This document shows positions 1-8,920 of a stretch of 64,000 nucleotides of DNA, piece after piece (position 1 is the stretch's first letter; every line of letters starts with the position of its first letter). Made by a program: the position numbers and the translations under genes. The notes beneath the pieces were generated by a model. That model was not told where the DNA came from and did no database searches. It worked only from the letters and a program-made list of their open reading frames with translations. This stretch comes from an uncultured Lachnospiraceae bacterium. GTDB taxonomy: Bacteria > Bacillota > Clostridia > Lachnospirales > Lachnospiraceae. The stretch is taken from positions 43,306 through 107,305 of the forward strand of contig CANQVH010000004.1 of NCBI GenBank assembly GCA_947627245.1, written 5' to 3'.

Positions 1-117
1 TCATTGGTATTCGGGAATTGGCCGAATATTATCGTCAAATCGTTAAGTCGAGCAAAATTTGAAGACATTACGAAAAACATTTTTTTGGAAACAGAAAGAA
101 GGTATATGAATGCATAA
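1..117 (+). CDS. C-terminal end of an unidentified protein (5' truncated by window)
   Basis: Frame 1 is open from the first base to a TAA at 115-117 and shows the last 38 residues of a protein, ending ERRYMNA. The tail is too short for me to assign a family. The stop overlaps the next start codon by 8 bases, so it belongs to the same translationally coupled operon. By position in nonulosonate clusters an early-pathway gene could lie here, but nothing in the sequence shows which. Confidence 0.6.
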   Translation, partial: SLVFGNWPNIIVKSLSRAKFEDITKNIFLETERRYMNA

Positions 118-952
118 GACAGTTTATATTGGAACACTGTATAAAACAGCGGAATATATTTATCAAAGTAATAAGTTTGAATTACTTGGTATAATTTGCG
201 AGAAAAACCGTATGTCTGACGAATTATATACGTTTGCATTGGTTCGCGATGTCAGGTTGATCGAAATAAGCAGCAGACAGGAGTTATTAAATACATTGCG
301 GACGTTTGGCGAGGACTACATATATGTAATGCATTCATTTGGACTAAGGATTCCAATGGAGAAATTATGCGGATACAGAATATATAATATTCATCCGTCG
401 GAACTGCCTAAGTATAAGGGAGCGCAGCCGACATATTGGGCGACGGTGAGCAACGAAAAAAGAATTGGGATTTCCATGTTTAGAATAACTGAAAATTTTG
501 ACGATGGAGAAATAGTGGGGCAGGTGGTTGTCCCATATTATATTTGGGAAAATGAAAAATCATTAACGGAAAAATTAGACGATGCAATTCCAGAATTCCT
601 TGAAAAACTTGATGAAAATATTACAAAAGGAATAATTTCGGAGTATAAGAATTGTCCAGGAAATTATTATCCGAAGGTAACGCGTAAGGAAGTGTATATT
701 GATCTAGAGAAAGATTCACCTAATATTATTTATAATAAAGTCAGAGCCGAGGCTACATTTGGCGGAGCAAAGATTTGTTTGGATAATAAAACCTATTGCC
801 TGTATAAGATTGTATTTTCGAAAGATAGTTTAGATAAGGCATATAATATAGAAGATAATCAACTATTGATTCGGTATAAGGACGATATTTGTATTAGAGC
901 GACAAGATATACAGTACTTACGGAGGAATTTAAATTTAGGGATGAAAAATGA
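110..952 (+). CDS. Formyltransferase family protein, probable sugar N-formyltransferase
   Basis: The 280-residue protein has the formyltransferase fold of methionyl-tRNA formyltransferase and sugar N-formyltransferases, which transfer a formyl group from N10-formyltetrahydrofolate to an amine. The catalytic triad is visible: N93 and H95 in NIHPSELPKYKG and D131 in ENFDDGE, with the 38-residue N-to-D spacing known for the family. It overlaps the upstream gene by 8 bases and pseF by 11 bases, so all three are translationally coupled. In pseudaminic acid loci this place is usually held by the PseH N-acetyltransferase, so I infer that it formylates the 4-amino sugar nucleotide before PseG acts. 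A housekeeping fmt role is unlikely given the AT-rich glycan context. Confidence 0.8.
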   Translation: MHKTVYIGTLYKTAEYIYQSNKFELLGIICEKNRMSDELYTFALVRDVRLIEISSRQELLNTLRTFGEDYIYVMHSFGLRIPMEKLCGYRIYNIHPSELPKYKGAQPTYWATVSNEKRIGISMFRITENFDDGEIVGQVVVPYYIWENEKSLTEKLDDAIPEFLEKLDENITKGIISEYKNCPGNYYPKVTRKEVYIDLEKDSPNIIYNKVRAEATFGGAKICLDNKTYCLYKIVFSKDSLDKAYNIEDNQLLIRYKDDICIRATRYTVLTEEFKFRDEK

Positions 953-1649
953 AAATATATTGGCAATCATACCTGCGAGGGGAGGCAGTAAACGGATCCC
1001 AGGGAAAAATATTCGTGAGTTTTTGGGAAAACCAATTATTGCATACTCGATTGAAGCGGCGTTAAAAGCAGACATTTTCGATGAAGTCATGGTGTCAACC
1101 GATAGCCGGGAGATTGCAGACATAGCTTTAGAATGTGGTGCAAAGGTTCCATTTATGAGAGATAAGGTTCTTTCTGATGATTTTGCAACGACAGATGATG
1201 TAATTGTTGATACCATAAAAAGATACGAAAACCGTCAAAAAAACTATAAATGGGTGGCATGCATTTATCCGACAGCGCCATTTGTGACATCGGAACAATT
1301 GAAGGACGCATACAAAAAAATAGTAAGTACGCCAGGAGCGGTGGCGACGATGACAATGACCGCATTCTCTTATCCGCCGCAGCGTTCACATATTATTGGC
1401 GAGGATGGTTTTGCAGTTTTCAAAGAGCCAGAATACATTTCGGCAAGATCCCAGGACCTGGTAAAGATGTATCATGATGCTGGACAGTTCTATATTTATG
1501 ATGCTCAATATTTTGTCCGGGCTAATGGAATCATAACGGAGAAGATCATTCCTGTTATTGTAGACGAGATGAGGGTACAGGATATTGATAATGAGTCAGA
1601 CTGGAAGCTTGCTGAGCTAAAGTATTCTATTTTAAATAACATCGTTTGA
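942..1649 (+). CDS. pseF: Pseudaminic acid cytidylyltransferase (CMP-nonulosonate synthetase)
   Basis: The 235-residue protein belongs to the acylneuraminate cytidylyltransferase family, which activates a nonulosonic acid with CTP to the CMP-sugar donor in the cytoplasm. The nucleotide-binding motif PARGGSKRIPGK is at residues 11-22, followed by FLGKPIIAYSIEAA. A YHDAGQFY motif near residue 177 is typical of PseF rather than NeuA. The length fits single-domain PseF. It starts inside the end of the formyltransferase gene, and pseG and pseI lie downstream. Legionaminic or neuraminic specificity cannot be excluded from sequence alone, but the neighbouring PseG and PseI types favour pseudaminic acid. 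Confidence 0.88.
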   Translation: MKNENILAIIPARGGSKRIPGKNIREFLGKPIIAYSIEAALKADIFDEVMVSTDSREIADIALECGAKVPFMRDKVLSDDFATTDDVIVDTIKRYENRQKNYKWVACIYPTAPFVTSEQLKDAYKKIVSTPGAVATMTMTAFSYPPQRSHIIGEDGFAVFKEPEYISARSQDLVKMYHDAGQFYIYDAQYFVRANGIITEKIIPVIVDEMRVQDIDNESDWKLAELKYSILNNIV

Positions 1650-1736
1650 CAAAAATCTATTGTAATTGTTGTTCGGACAAAAATATAGAAGAGCGGCGCT
1701 GGTGAGAAAATGGTTTGCAACGTGGGAGAGGGGAAA

Positions 1737-2948
1737 ATGATGAAGAAGCTAATGATTCTGGGTGGATCAGTTTATATTGTGCCAGTGATAGAAAAGGCGC
1801 ATGAAATGGGCATTTATGTCATAACGTGCGATTTTGAGCCAGACAATATAGCCCATAAATACTCAGATCAGTATTGCTATGCAAGTACGGTTGATAAGGA
1901 AGCAGTTTTGGAATGCGCGATAAAGTGCAGCATTGATGGGATAATGTCTTTTGCCTGTGACAGTGGGGTTGTTACAGCGGCATATGTGGCTGAAAAGCTG
2001 GGACTTCCTTTTCAATGTTCATATGAGTCGGCTCGAATTTTGCAGGACAAGGGATTATTTAGAAAATTCTTGTCAGATAATAAATTTCAAACACCCAGAT
2101 CCAAAAGATACACACGAAGAGAAGAGGCACTTGAAGATGCCATATATTTCAAATGGCCAGTTATTGTTAAGCCGGTAGATTCTGCTGGAAGTAAAGGAGT
2201 AACGAAAGTGGAGGATGCTGAAAAACTGGGCAATGCTATAGACACAGCCTTTAAGTATTCTCACACGGGGGCAATCATTATAGAAGATTTTTTAACATTC
2301 AAAGGATACCGTTCAGATACAGATGTATTTACCATAGGAGGAAAGATAAGCTTTATTTCTTATTCAGACCAGCTGTTTGATGCGAGTGCAGACAATCCAT
2401 ATAAGCCGGCATGGATCATTTGGCCTTCTACGATGGAGCAGGATGATCAGGAAGTTCTTACTGGTGAAATTCAAAGGTTATTTGACCTTTTAAAAATGGA
2501 ATCGGGTATATATAATATAGAAACGTGTGTTGGCAGTGATGGTAGGCAATATATTATGGAAGTATCTCCTAGGGGAGGGGGTAATCGTATTGCAGAAATT
2601 CAAAAACAAATCTTTGGGATTGATTTAATAGAGGCAGAAATAAAAAGTGCGTTGGGAATCTTTATAGATGAAATGAAGTATGGTCAACCGAATGAGTGCT
2701 GGTGTGAGCTTGTTATACATCCTTCGAACGGTAAATCAGGTGTTTTTTTGGGAATTACAATTACCGAGGATATTAAACAAAAATATGTAAGGAAAATTAA
2801 ACTGTCAGCTAAACCTGATATGCTAATTCAGTACAATCCAGAGGCAGGAAATGTGATGGGGGATATTTTTTTAAAATGTTCGAATAGAGAAGAATTAAAT
2901 GATTTGTTGGCAGATACAAAAAAATGGCTCAAATTACAATTCAGGTGA
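1737..2948 (+). CDS. ATP-grasp domain protein, probable carboxylate-amine ligase
   Basis: The protein of about 403 residues has an N-terminal pre-ATP-grasp Rossmann segment (MILGGSVYIVPVIEKA), a nucleotide-binding loop PVDSAGSKGV and the metal-binding stretch VSPRGGGNRI. ATP-grasp enzymes join a carboxylate to an amine or thiol through an acyl phosphate. I chose the ATG at 1737 because GAGAGGGGA lies just upstream; an in-frame start at 1710 adds nine residues and lacks a good site. It sits between pseF and pseG, so it may add an amino acid or amide to the nonulosonate or to a glycan amine. The substrate is not evident from sequence. Confidence 0.75.
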   Translation: MMKKLMILGGSVYIVPVIEKAHEMGIYVITCDFEPDNIAHKYSDQYCYASTVDKEAVLECAIKCSIDGIMSFACDSGVVTAAYVAEKLGLPFQCSYESARILQDKGLFRKFLSDNKFQTPRSKRYTRREEALEDAIYFKWPVIVKPVDSAGSKGVTKVEDAEKLGNAIDTAFKYSHTGAIIIEDFLTFKGYRSDTDVFTIGGKISFISYSDQLFDASADNPYKPAWIIWPSTMEQDDQEVLTGEIQRLFDLLKMESGIYNIETCVGSDGRQYIMEVSPRGGGNRIAEIQKQIFGIDLIEAEIKSALGIFIDEMKYGQPNECWCELVIHPSNGKSGVFLGITITEDIKQKYVRKIKLSAKPDMLIQYNPEAGNVMGDIFLKCSNREELNDLLADTKKWLKLQFR

Positions 2949-2961
2949 ATGAGGTGGGAAA

Positions 2962-5097
2962 TTGATTTTTATTCGTACAGATGCGAACGAAGAAATTGCG
3001 GCAGGACATATGATGCGATGTAAAACTATTGCATATGAACTGCACGAGTTGGGCAGACAGGTTGTCTTTTTAGTGTCTGATGACAAATCTAGAAAGCTTT
3101 TGGAAGAGGAGTTCCAATGCAGGGTATTGGGTACCCGTTGGGATAAGCTGAATACAAAAGAAGAACTGGAAATTATGAAAGTAATTTTGGCGGAATCCGA
3201 AAAAGAAGAGAAAGAGATTCCAGCGTTATTTGTAGACTCTTATTTTGCAGATAATAGTTATTTCCGCGAGCTAAAAAAGTATGCCAAAATTATATTCCTG
3301 GATGATCTGGCGGAAGACACCTATGATGTGGATGTGCTTATAAACTATAATGTCACGTATGAAAAATATGATTACGAAAACAGGTACAGAAGTAAAAATA
3401 CGAGACTTATCTTAGGACCTGATTTTGTGCCATTGAGAAGGCAGTTTGATGAAGAAAGGGTGATAGAAAGAAATTATAATTTTGTCGGCAAGCCTAACAT
3501 TTTGATTATGTGTGGCGGTGGCGACACGGAAAATGCAATATATACTATACTGAATTTTTTGAGGCAGACGGAAAGCTTTGAAAAATATTATTATTATGTT
3601 GTAGTTGGAGCGTATAATCCGAATTTTGAAGGAATCATGGAGTTAGCGGCGAAATGCCATAATGTCAACATATTATACAATGTTAGCGATATGGCAACAG
3701 TAATGCAAAAGTGTGACATGGCAATCGCCGCTGCAAGTACAGTACTATACGAGTGTTGTGCAGCAGGTTTACCTACTGCCTTTTTTGTAGTAGCGGATAA
3801 TCAGGAGCCGGACGCAGAGGCTTTCAGCGAAAAATATAATCTAATCTATTTGGGAGACTTTAGAAAGGATAGGGAAGGAGTCCTCAAAAATATAATATTA
3901 GCGATCGAAAATTTGTCTTCCAATATATTGCTTAGGAAAACTATGTCAAAGAAAATGCAGGAGATAGTAGACGGAAAAGGGGCACAAAGAATAGCAAACC
4001 TACTGACGAGAATTTTTGAAATAGGATCCTTTTTTGAGGAAGAAGAATATGTATCCGAGCAAAGGAGAGATAAAGTCGAAAATAATCCTGGGGGGGGGCA
4101 GATAAGGCTTTGGAATGATGGGAGAACAGCGATTTCGGCAGTGCTTGATGAACTGGAGACAGGAATTGAGAAGAAGATATGCTTTCTTCCAGAATATACT
4201 TGCGATACCGTTATCCTTCCATTTGTAAAGCATAGCTATGAAATCCATTTCTATCGAATTCGAAAAAATTTGAGCATTGATGTCGGCTGGTTTGAGGAAA
4301 ACTTGTACCAATATCGCCCGAATGTTATTTTGCTACATACCTATTATGGTTGTGATCAGCTGAGTGGGGCTTATGAGATATTAAAGGAATATAAAAGAAA
4401 CACATTGGCAGTTGTTATTGAGGATCTGACACAGTCACTGTTTTTGTATAACATGGCAGTTAGACGAGCGGATTTTGTAGTCTGCAGTTTAAGAAAATGG
4501 TTTGCGATACCAGATGGGGGATTTTCGCTGAAGGTAGACAGAAAGGCTTCAAAATCCAGAGAAGCGAGTAAGATTAATTATACAAATGCAGGCTATATCA
4601 AAACTAAACAACTGGCACAGAAGCTGAAACTATCTTATCTTCGAGGAGAATTAATTGAAAAGAAGCTGTTCCTTGACCTTAACAGGAAGGCTGAACAGAT
4701 GCTTTATACCGGAAATGACTTATATGGGATGTCAGAATATGCAAAGGAATATTTGCAGAATGCAAATATTGCTGAAAAGAGGGAACAAAGAAAAAGAAAT
4801 GCTGAGATTTTGTGGGAAGGCCTGGAAAACTTGAATATGGAAATGGCTGCTAATTTTTGTGACGGAACAGTTCCGTTATATGTGCCCATTTATGTAAACG
4901 ACAGGGGGAAGATTCAAGAAGAATTAAGGGAAAAAGGTATTTATGCGCCGGTTTTATGGCCGGTGACGGAACAACTATCAGACAGTTTGAGCGAGGATGC
5001 GAGGTATATTTATGCCCATTTGCTTGCCTTGCCTTGTGACTACAGATATGATGAAAGGGATATGCGATATATTATCAGTGTGCTGAAAGATTTGTGA
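2962..5097 (+). CDS. pseG: Fusion of UDP-sugar hydrolase PseG with a PLP-dependent aminotransferase-like domain
   Basis: The gene encodes 711 residues from a TTG start with GAGGTGGG upstream. Residues 1 to about 350 are PseG, the enzyme that removes UDP from the 2,4-diamido-hexose before PseI. Visible features are the IRTDAN and AAGHMMRC motifs with catalytic-type H16, GPDFVPLRR near 152, and AAASTVLYECCAAG near 256. From residue 353 (EIGSFFEEEEY) a DegT/class V-like aminotransferase domain begins; it has an acidic EDLTQ loop and SLRKW with K512 as the likely PLP lysine. A run of nine G encodes Gly377-379 in the second domain. One base more or fewer stops translation within about 22 bases, leaving PseG alone. 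Most PseG proteins are about 340 residues, so the fusion is unusual. Confidence 0.85.
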   Translation: MIFIRTDANEEIAAGHMMRCKTIAYELHELGRQVVFLVSDDKSRKLLEEEFQCRVLGTRWDKLNTKEELEIMKVILAESEKEEKEIPALFVDSYFADNSYFRELKKYAKIIFLDDLAEDTYDVDVLINYNVTYEKYDYENRYRSKNTRLILGPDFVPLRRQFDEERVIERNYNFVGKPNILIMCGGGDTENAIYTILNFLRQTESFEKYYYYVVVGAYNPNFEGIMELAAKCHNVNILYNVSDMATVMQKCDMAIAAASTVLYECCAAGLPTAFFVVADNQEPDAEAFSEKYNLIYLGDFRKDREGVLKNIILAIENLSSNILLRKTMSKKMQEIVDGKGAQRIANLLTRIFEIGSFFEEEEYVSEQRRDKVENNPGGGQIRLWNDGRTAISAVLDELETGIEKKICFLPEYTCDTVILPFVKHSYEIHFYRIRKNLSIDVGWFEENLYQYRPNVILLHTYYGCDQLSGAYEILKEYKRNTLAVVIEDLTQSLFLYNMAVRRADFVVCSLRKWFAIPDGGFSLKVDRKASKSREASKINYTNAGYIKTKQLAQKLKLSYLRGELIEKKLFLDLNRKAEQMLYTGNDLYGMSEYAKEYLQNANIAEKREQRKRNAEILWEGLENLNMEMAANFCDGTVPLYVPIYVNDRGKIQEELREKGIYAPVLWPVTEQLSDSLSEDARYIYAHLLALPCDYRYDERDMRYIISVLKDL
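4090..4098 (+). repeat. G9 homopolymer tract in the pseG fusion gene
   Basis: Nine consecutive G are read in frame as Gly-Gly-Gly between the EIGSFF start of the second domain and its first conserved GRTAI motif. With ten G the frame reaches TGA 10 codons on; with eight it reaches TAA almost at once. The tract therefore controls whether the aminotransferase-like domain is made. Confidence 0.85.
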
Positions 5098-5107
5098 GGG
5101 AAAAGGG

Positions 5108-6172
5108 ATGCAAAAAGAAAATGGAAATGTGACAATTTCGGGTAAAACAATAGGCAATGGGAATCCATGTTTTATTATTGCGGAGATGTCCGGCAATCAT
5201 AATATGGATTATTCGAGAGCGGAAGAGCTTGTGAAAGCTGCAGCATCTGCGGGTGTTGATGCTGTAAAACTGCAAACATATACTGCAGATACGATAACAC
5301 TAAACTCCAATAAAGATTGTTTTATGACGGAGGAAGGGGGTCTTTGGGAGGGACAGACACTGTATGACCTATACCGGCAAGCATATACCCCTTGGGAGTG
5401 GCAGCCGAAACTGAAAAGACTTGCGGATTCTCTTGGAATCATTCTATTTTCATCTCCGTTTGACTGTTCGGCGGTTGATTTTTTGGAGGATATGAAAGTT
5501 CCGGCGTATAAAATTGCGTCCTTTGAAATTATGGATACAGTTTTGCTACGTAAGGTTGCAAGAACAGGAAAACCGATATTGATATCAACCGGAATAGCAA
5601 CTATTGGAGAAATACAAGAGGCAATAGATGTGTGCAAGGCGGAGGGTAACGATAAACTCATTTTGCTGAAATGTACATCTGCTTATCCAGCTCCATATGA
5701 AGAGATGAATTTAAGCATGATAAAGAACCTGCAGAATACGTTTGGCTGTCAGGTGGGGCTGTCCGACCACTCCATGGGAGATGAAATAGCGATTGCCGCT
5801 GTGGCGATGGGAGCTAATGTAATAGAGAAGCATTTTACCCTGAAAAGGAGTGACGGGGGAGTTGATTCTGCGTTTTCTATGGAAGCTGAAGAAATGAGAG
5901 TGATGGTACAAAGAATACGAAATGTGGAGAAAGCAGTAGGAAAGATCGACTATTCTCTATCGATGGTACAAAAAAAGGAGCGGCAGTTTGGACGTTCCCT
6001 TTTTGTAAGTAAAGCAATAAAAAAGGGAGAAATTTTTACGCCGGATAATATTAGATCGGTGAGACCATCGAATGGCCTGGAAGTCAAATATTATGATGAG
6101 ATAATTGGGAAAAAGTCGACCCGAGATTTAGAATTTGCCAAACCGCTTGAATGGGCAGATATTTGTACATGA
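5108..6172 (+). CDS. pseI: Pseudaminic acid synthase (NeuB family)
   Basis: The 354-residue protein condenses phosphoenolpyruvate with a 6-deoxy-diamido hexose to give the nine-carbon nonulosonate. It has the NeuB barrel (about residues 30-270), with FIIAEMSGNH near the N terminus, CTSAYPAP and GLSDHSMGDEIA, and a C-terminal SAF antifreeze-like domain (about 295-350, RSLFVSKAIKKGE). Length and domain order match PseI and LegI enzymes. It follows the pseG fusion by 10 bases with its own GGGAAAAGGG site. The FIIAEMSGNH pattern and the PseG partner favour pseudaminic over sialic acid. Confidence 0.88.
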   Translation: MQKENGNVTISGKTIGNGNPCFIIAEMSGNHNMDYSRAEELVKAAASAGVDAVKLQTYTADTITLNSNKDCFMTEEGGLWEGQTLYDLYRQAYTPWEWQPKLKRLADSLGIILFSSPFDCSAVDFLEDMKVPAYKIASFEIMDTVLLRKVARTGKPILISTGIATIGEIQEAIDVCKAEGNDKLILLKCTSAYPAPYEEMNLSMIKNLQNTFGCQVGLSDHSMGDEIAIAAVAMGANVIEKHFTLKRSDGGVDSAFSMEAEEMRVMVQRIRNVEKAVGKIDYSLSMVQKKERQFGRSLFVSKAIKKGEIFTPDNIRSVRPSNGLEVKYYDEIIGKKSTRDLEFAKPLEWADICT

Positions 6173-6222
6173 TATAAATTTATTGTTGCTTTTGCGAGAA
6201 AAAGGAAAGAAGGGAATTTGGC

Positions 6223-7791
6223 TTGGCGCTAACATCGTATGCATATATTATCTTTCTGGCAGTATTGATCCTGGTATATTACCATATGCCTAAATATCAG
6301 TGGAAATTACTGCTGCTAGCAAGTTATATCTTTTATGGAGCTTTATCACCGGCATATCTTTTATTGCTGCTGTTTGTGACATTTGTGACATATCAGAGCG
6401 CGGTATGGATTTCAGATCTACAGGTATCAGGATGCGTTACTTTTCTAGAGACTGGTCCGACTGATGACAGTATGGAAAAAGCAGGACTGGAGAATAAGAA
6501 AAGGAAAATCCTTATTACAACGCTTGTAGTAATGCTGGCAGTTCTGATTGTATTCAAATATTTGTCTTTCATATTTCAGAACATATCTGCGCTTGCGAGC
6601 ATGCTTGGTTTTCACGCAGGTATGCCTGTTTTGAATCTGATACTTCCGGTTGGATTATCCTTTTACTTGTTTCAGGGTATGGGATATGTTATTGATGTGT
6701 ATCGTGGGGAGTGTAAGGCAGAGCGCAATTTCTTTCGGCATGCACTGTTTATTTCCTTTTTTCCACAGCTTCTGCAAGGACCAATCGGTTCCTATGGGGA
6801 GTTAGCACCCCAATTGTTTAAGGAGCATGAATTTGATTATTCGCGGGCTGCCAGTGGAGCTCTGCGGATCATGTGGGGCTTTCTGAAAAAGCTGGTGATT
6901 GCAAACCAGATTGAATCGGTAATTGGAGTTGTTTTTGCATATTATACGAATTATTCTGGAGTGGTTTGGATTTTAGCTTTATTTTTGTATGCGGTAGAAT
7001 TATACGCCGATTTTTCCGGTTATATTGATATTGTGAACGGAAGCGCGGAGATGCTGGGGATTACAATGCGAGAAAACTTTGATGCTCCCTATTTTTCTTC
7101 GTCGATTGCTGAGTTTTGGAGAAGATGGCATATTTCTCTGGGAACCTGGTTTCGGAGCTATCTGTTTTATCCGGTTTTAAGATCGAATCGTATGAATTCA
7201 TTTCGCATGAAACTGAAGGAAAGTGGTTATGCAAAATTGGCATCTGTATTGCCAACTGTGTTTGCGCTTGCTTTAGTATGGCTTTGTACTGGTGTATGGC
7301 ATGGGGCAGCATGGGGATATATTTTATGGGGTGTCTATTATGGTGTATTCATATGCCTTGATGCCACAATGAAACAAGTATATTCAAAATGGAGAAAAAG
7401 GCACTGTCAATTATATAATAATCCGTATTTCAAATGCTTTCAAATCGTGCGTACATTTTTAATAGTAGTATTTGGGTATGGCATTTTCCGGCCGGCAGAT
7501 TTGAAGGAAACAGGTTATATTTATAGTCACATTTTTGTATCGGGGGGGGGTATTCCGCAATTATATAATTTGCTTATAAGTAATAAAACAGCAATACTTG
7601 CTATTATTTTGGGTACAGTAGGCCTCTTTTTGACAGACTTATATCATTTGGATAAATCACGTGAACCGTTGAGGATGCAAATCATGAATGCAAGACCAAT
7701 AGTGAAATATACGGCTTGCTTTGTGGGACTTTTTATAATCGCTTTGTTTGGGGCATTTGGTGAGTCATCATTTATTTATTTTGGTTTCTAG
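6223..7791 (+). CDS. MBOAT family membrane O-acyltransferase
   Basis: The 522-residue polytopic membrane protein is of the AlgI/DltB type that moves acyl groups across the membrane onto cell-surface glycans. A TTG start follows AGGAAAGAAGGG. The N terminus is a run of hydrophobic helices. The family motifs FWRRWHISLGTWFR (about residue 297) and the invariant His in TGVWHGAAWG (about 360) are intact. A G9 tract encodes Gly441-443, and a change in its length would remove the last 80 residues and the final membrane helices. The next gene encodes an SGNH protein, the usual partner for MBOAT acyltransferases. The acceptor is probably the nonulosonate glycan made by this locus. Confidence 0.87.
   Translation: MALTSYAYIIFLAVLILVYYHMPKYQWKLLLLASYIFYGALSPAYLLLLLFVTFVTYQSAVWISDLQVSGCVTFLETGPTDDSMEKAGLENKKRKILITTLVVMLAVLIVFKYLSFIFQNISALASMLGFHAGMPVLNLILPVGLSFYLFQGMGYVIDVYRGECKAERNFFRHALFISFFPQLLQGPIGSYGELAPQLFKEHEFDYSRAASGALRIMWGFLKKLVIANQIESVIGVVFAYYTNYSGVVWILALFLYAVELYADFSGYIDIVNGSAEMLGITMRENFDAPYFSSSIAEFWRRWHISLGTWFRSYLFYPVLRSNRMNSFRMKLKESGYAKLASVLPTVFALALVWLCTGVWHGAAWGYILWGVYYGVFICLDATMKQVYSKWRKRHCQLYNNPYFKCFQIVRTFLIVVFGYGIFRPADLKETGYIYSHIFVSGGGIPQLYNLLISNKTAILAIILGTVGLFLTDLYHLDKSREPLRMQIMNARPIVKYTACFVGLFIIALFGAFGESSFIYFGF
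7542..7550 (+). repeat. G9 homopolymer tract in the MBOAT gene
   Basis: Nine consecutive G are read in frame here (Ser-Gly-Gly-Gly-Ile). Ten G give a TAA eight codons later, and eight G give a TAA after about 12 codons. Both off frames truncate the acyltransferase by about 80 residues. Confidence 0.85.
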
Positions 7792-7810
7792 TCGAAAGAG
7801 GTGTGAGATC

Positions 7811-8890
7811 ATGAGAAAATTCATATGGGAATGCATTTGTATAACAATTGTTTTTTTTGCAGTAATTGCTTTAACTAACTATTTTGGTGATCCTGCAAAT
7901 TTGTATCATGAAGGGACAATAAATGAGTTAGTGTCGCTTCTCGCAAAGGGGAATATAGTGTCTAAATCCGGGGACATGGATGAGCGGATGTTCCAGAAAG
8001 TCAGAATAGAATCGTTACAAAGTGTTCCGGAAACTGTTATCTTGGGCAGTAGCCATGTGGTGTACGTGCCTTGGGAATTTGAAGCCTACTATGTTGGTGG
8101 AGTGTCTGGGGCAGTGCTAAACGATTATATTGGCATACTAGGAATTTTGGACTATTATGGAAAACTTCCTTCCACCATAGTTATTGGTGTTGATCCATAT
8201 ATATTTTATGACAAATTTGATGAGAAAAGATACCAGAGTATTCAGAAATTTGTGGACTTAGGATACAGGATTCTTAGGGGAGAAGAGGGCAAAAACGATG
8301 AAATGGATAAGGACTTTATTCAATATCAGTTACTGAAAGCGAAAGAGTTGATTTCCTTGTCGTATTTTCAAAATTCCCTAAAGTTAATGATAAAAAATTC
8401 TTTTCGACAGGAGAACCATGTGTTAAGTGTTGAAGATACCTCAATTGGGGAAGACTTGAAGGTACTTCCTAACGGTCGATATATACCAAGGCTAAGCACT
8501 TTTTGCTCGATAGAGGAGAATAGAAACATTACTCGAAAAAATATTGACAGCCAGAATATTTATAAGATGAATGGCTTTTCTGATGTGTCCGATGAAAAAA
8601 AAGAACTGTTTGAGCTAATGACAGAGTACTTGTTATCTGAAGAAATTAAAATTGAAATTTACCTTCCGGCATGGTATCCAGATTATTATGAGGAGTTCAA
8701 AAAGAATGATACATTGTTTGGAGTATTGAAGGCAGAGGAGTATATCCGCGAAATGGCTGCCGAAAGAAATATTCCTGTACATGGTTCTTATGATCCAGAT
8801 AAGGTGGGTGTGACGGAGAAGGACTTTATGGATGATATGCACTTGACCCCAGAGGCAGCCATACAGGAATATAATGTCATTTTACAATAA
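7811..8890 (+). CDS. Membrane-anchored SGNH-like acyltransferase partner of the MBOAT protein
   Basis: The 359-residue protein has one N-terminal hydrophobic segment (about residues 5-25) and an extracytoplasmic domain. It shows an LGSSH block (residues 78-82), typical of the SGNH nucleophile region, and DDMHLTPEA near the C terminus, with D341 or D342 and H344 as the matching catalytic pair. DltD, AlgX and AlgJ proteins of this kind complete acyl transfer after an MBOAT protein. I chose the ATG at 7811, which follows GAAAGAGGTG; an in-frame ATG at 7748 lies inside the MBOAT gene and would precede the signal anchor with extra residues. Overall similarity to named families is low. Confidence 0.7.
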   Translation: MRKFIWECICITIVFFAVIALTNYFGDPANLYHEGTINELVSLLAKGNIVSKSGDMDERMFQKVRIESLQSVPETVILGSSHVVYVPWEFEAYYVGGVSGAVLNDYIGILGILDYYGKLPSTIVIGVDPYIFYDKFDEKRYQSIQKFVDLGYRILRGEEGKNDEMDKDFIQYQLLKAKELISLSYFQNSLKLMIKNSFRQENHVLSVEDTSIGEDLKVLPNGRYIPRLSTFCSIEENRNITRKNIDSQNIYKMNGFSDVSDEKKELFELMTEYLLSEEIKIEIYLPAWYPDYYEEFKKNDTLFGVLKAEEYIREMAAERNIPVHGSYDPDKVGVTEKDFMDDMHLTPEAAIQEYNVILQ

Positions 8891-8920
8891 TTATAGGAGA
8901 AAATATTAGAAAGAACAATT

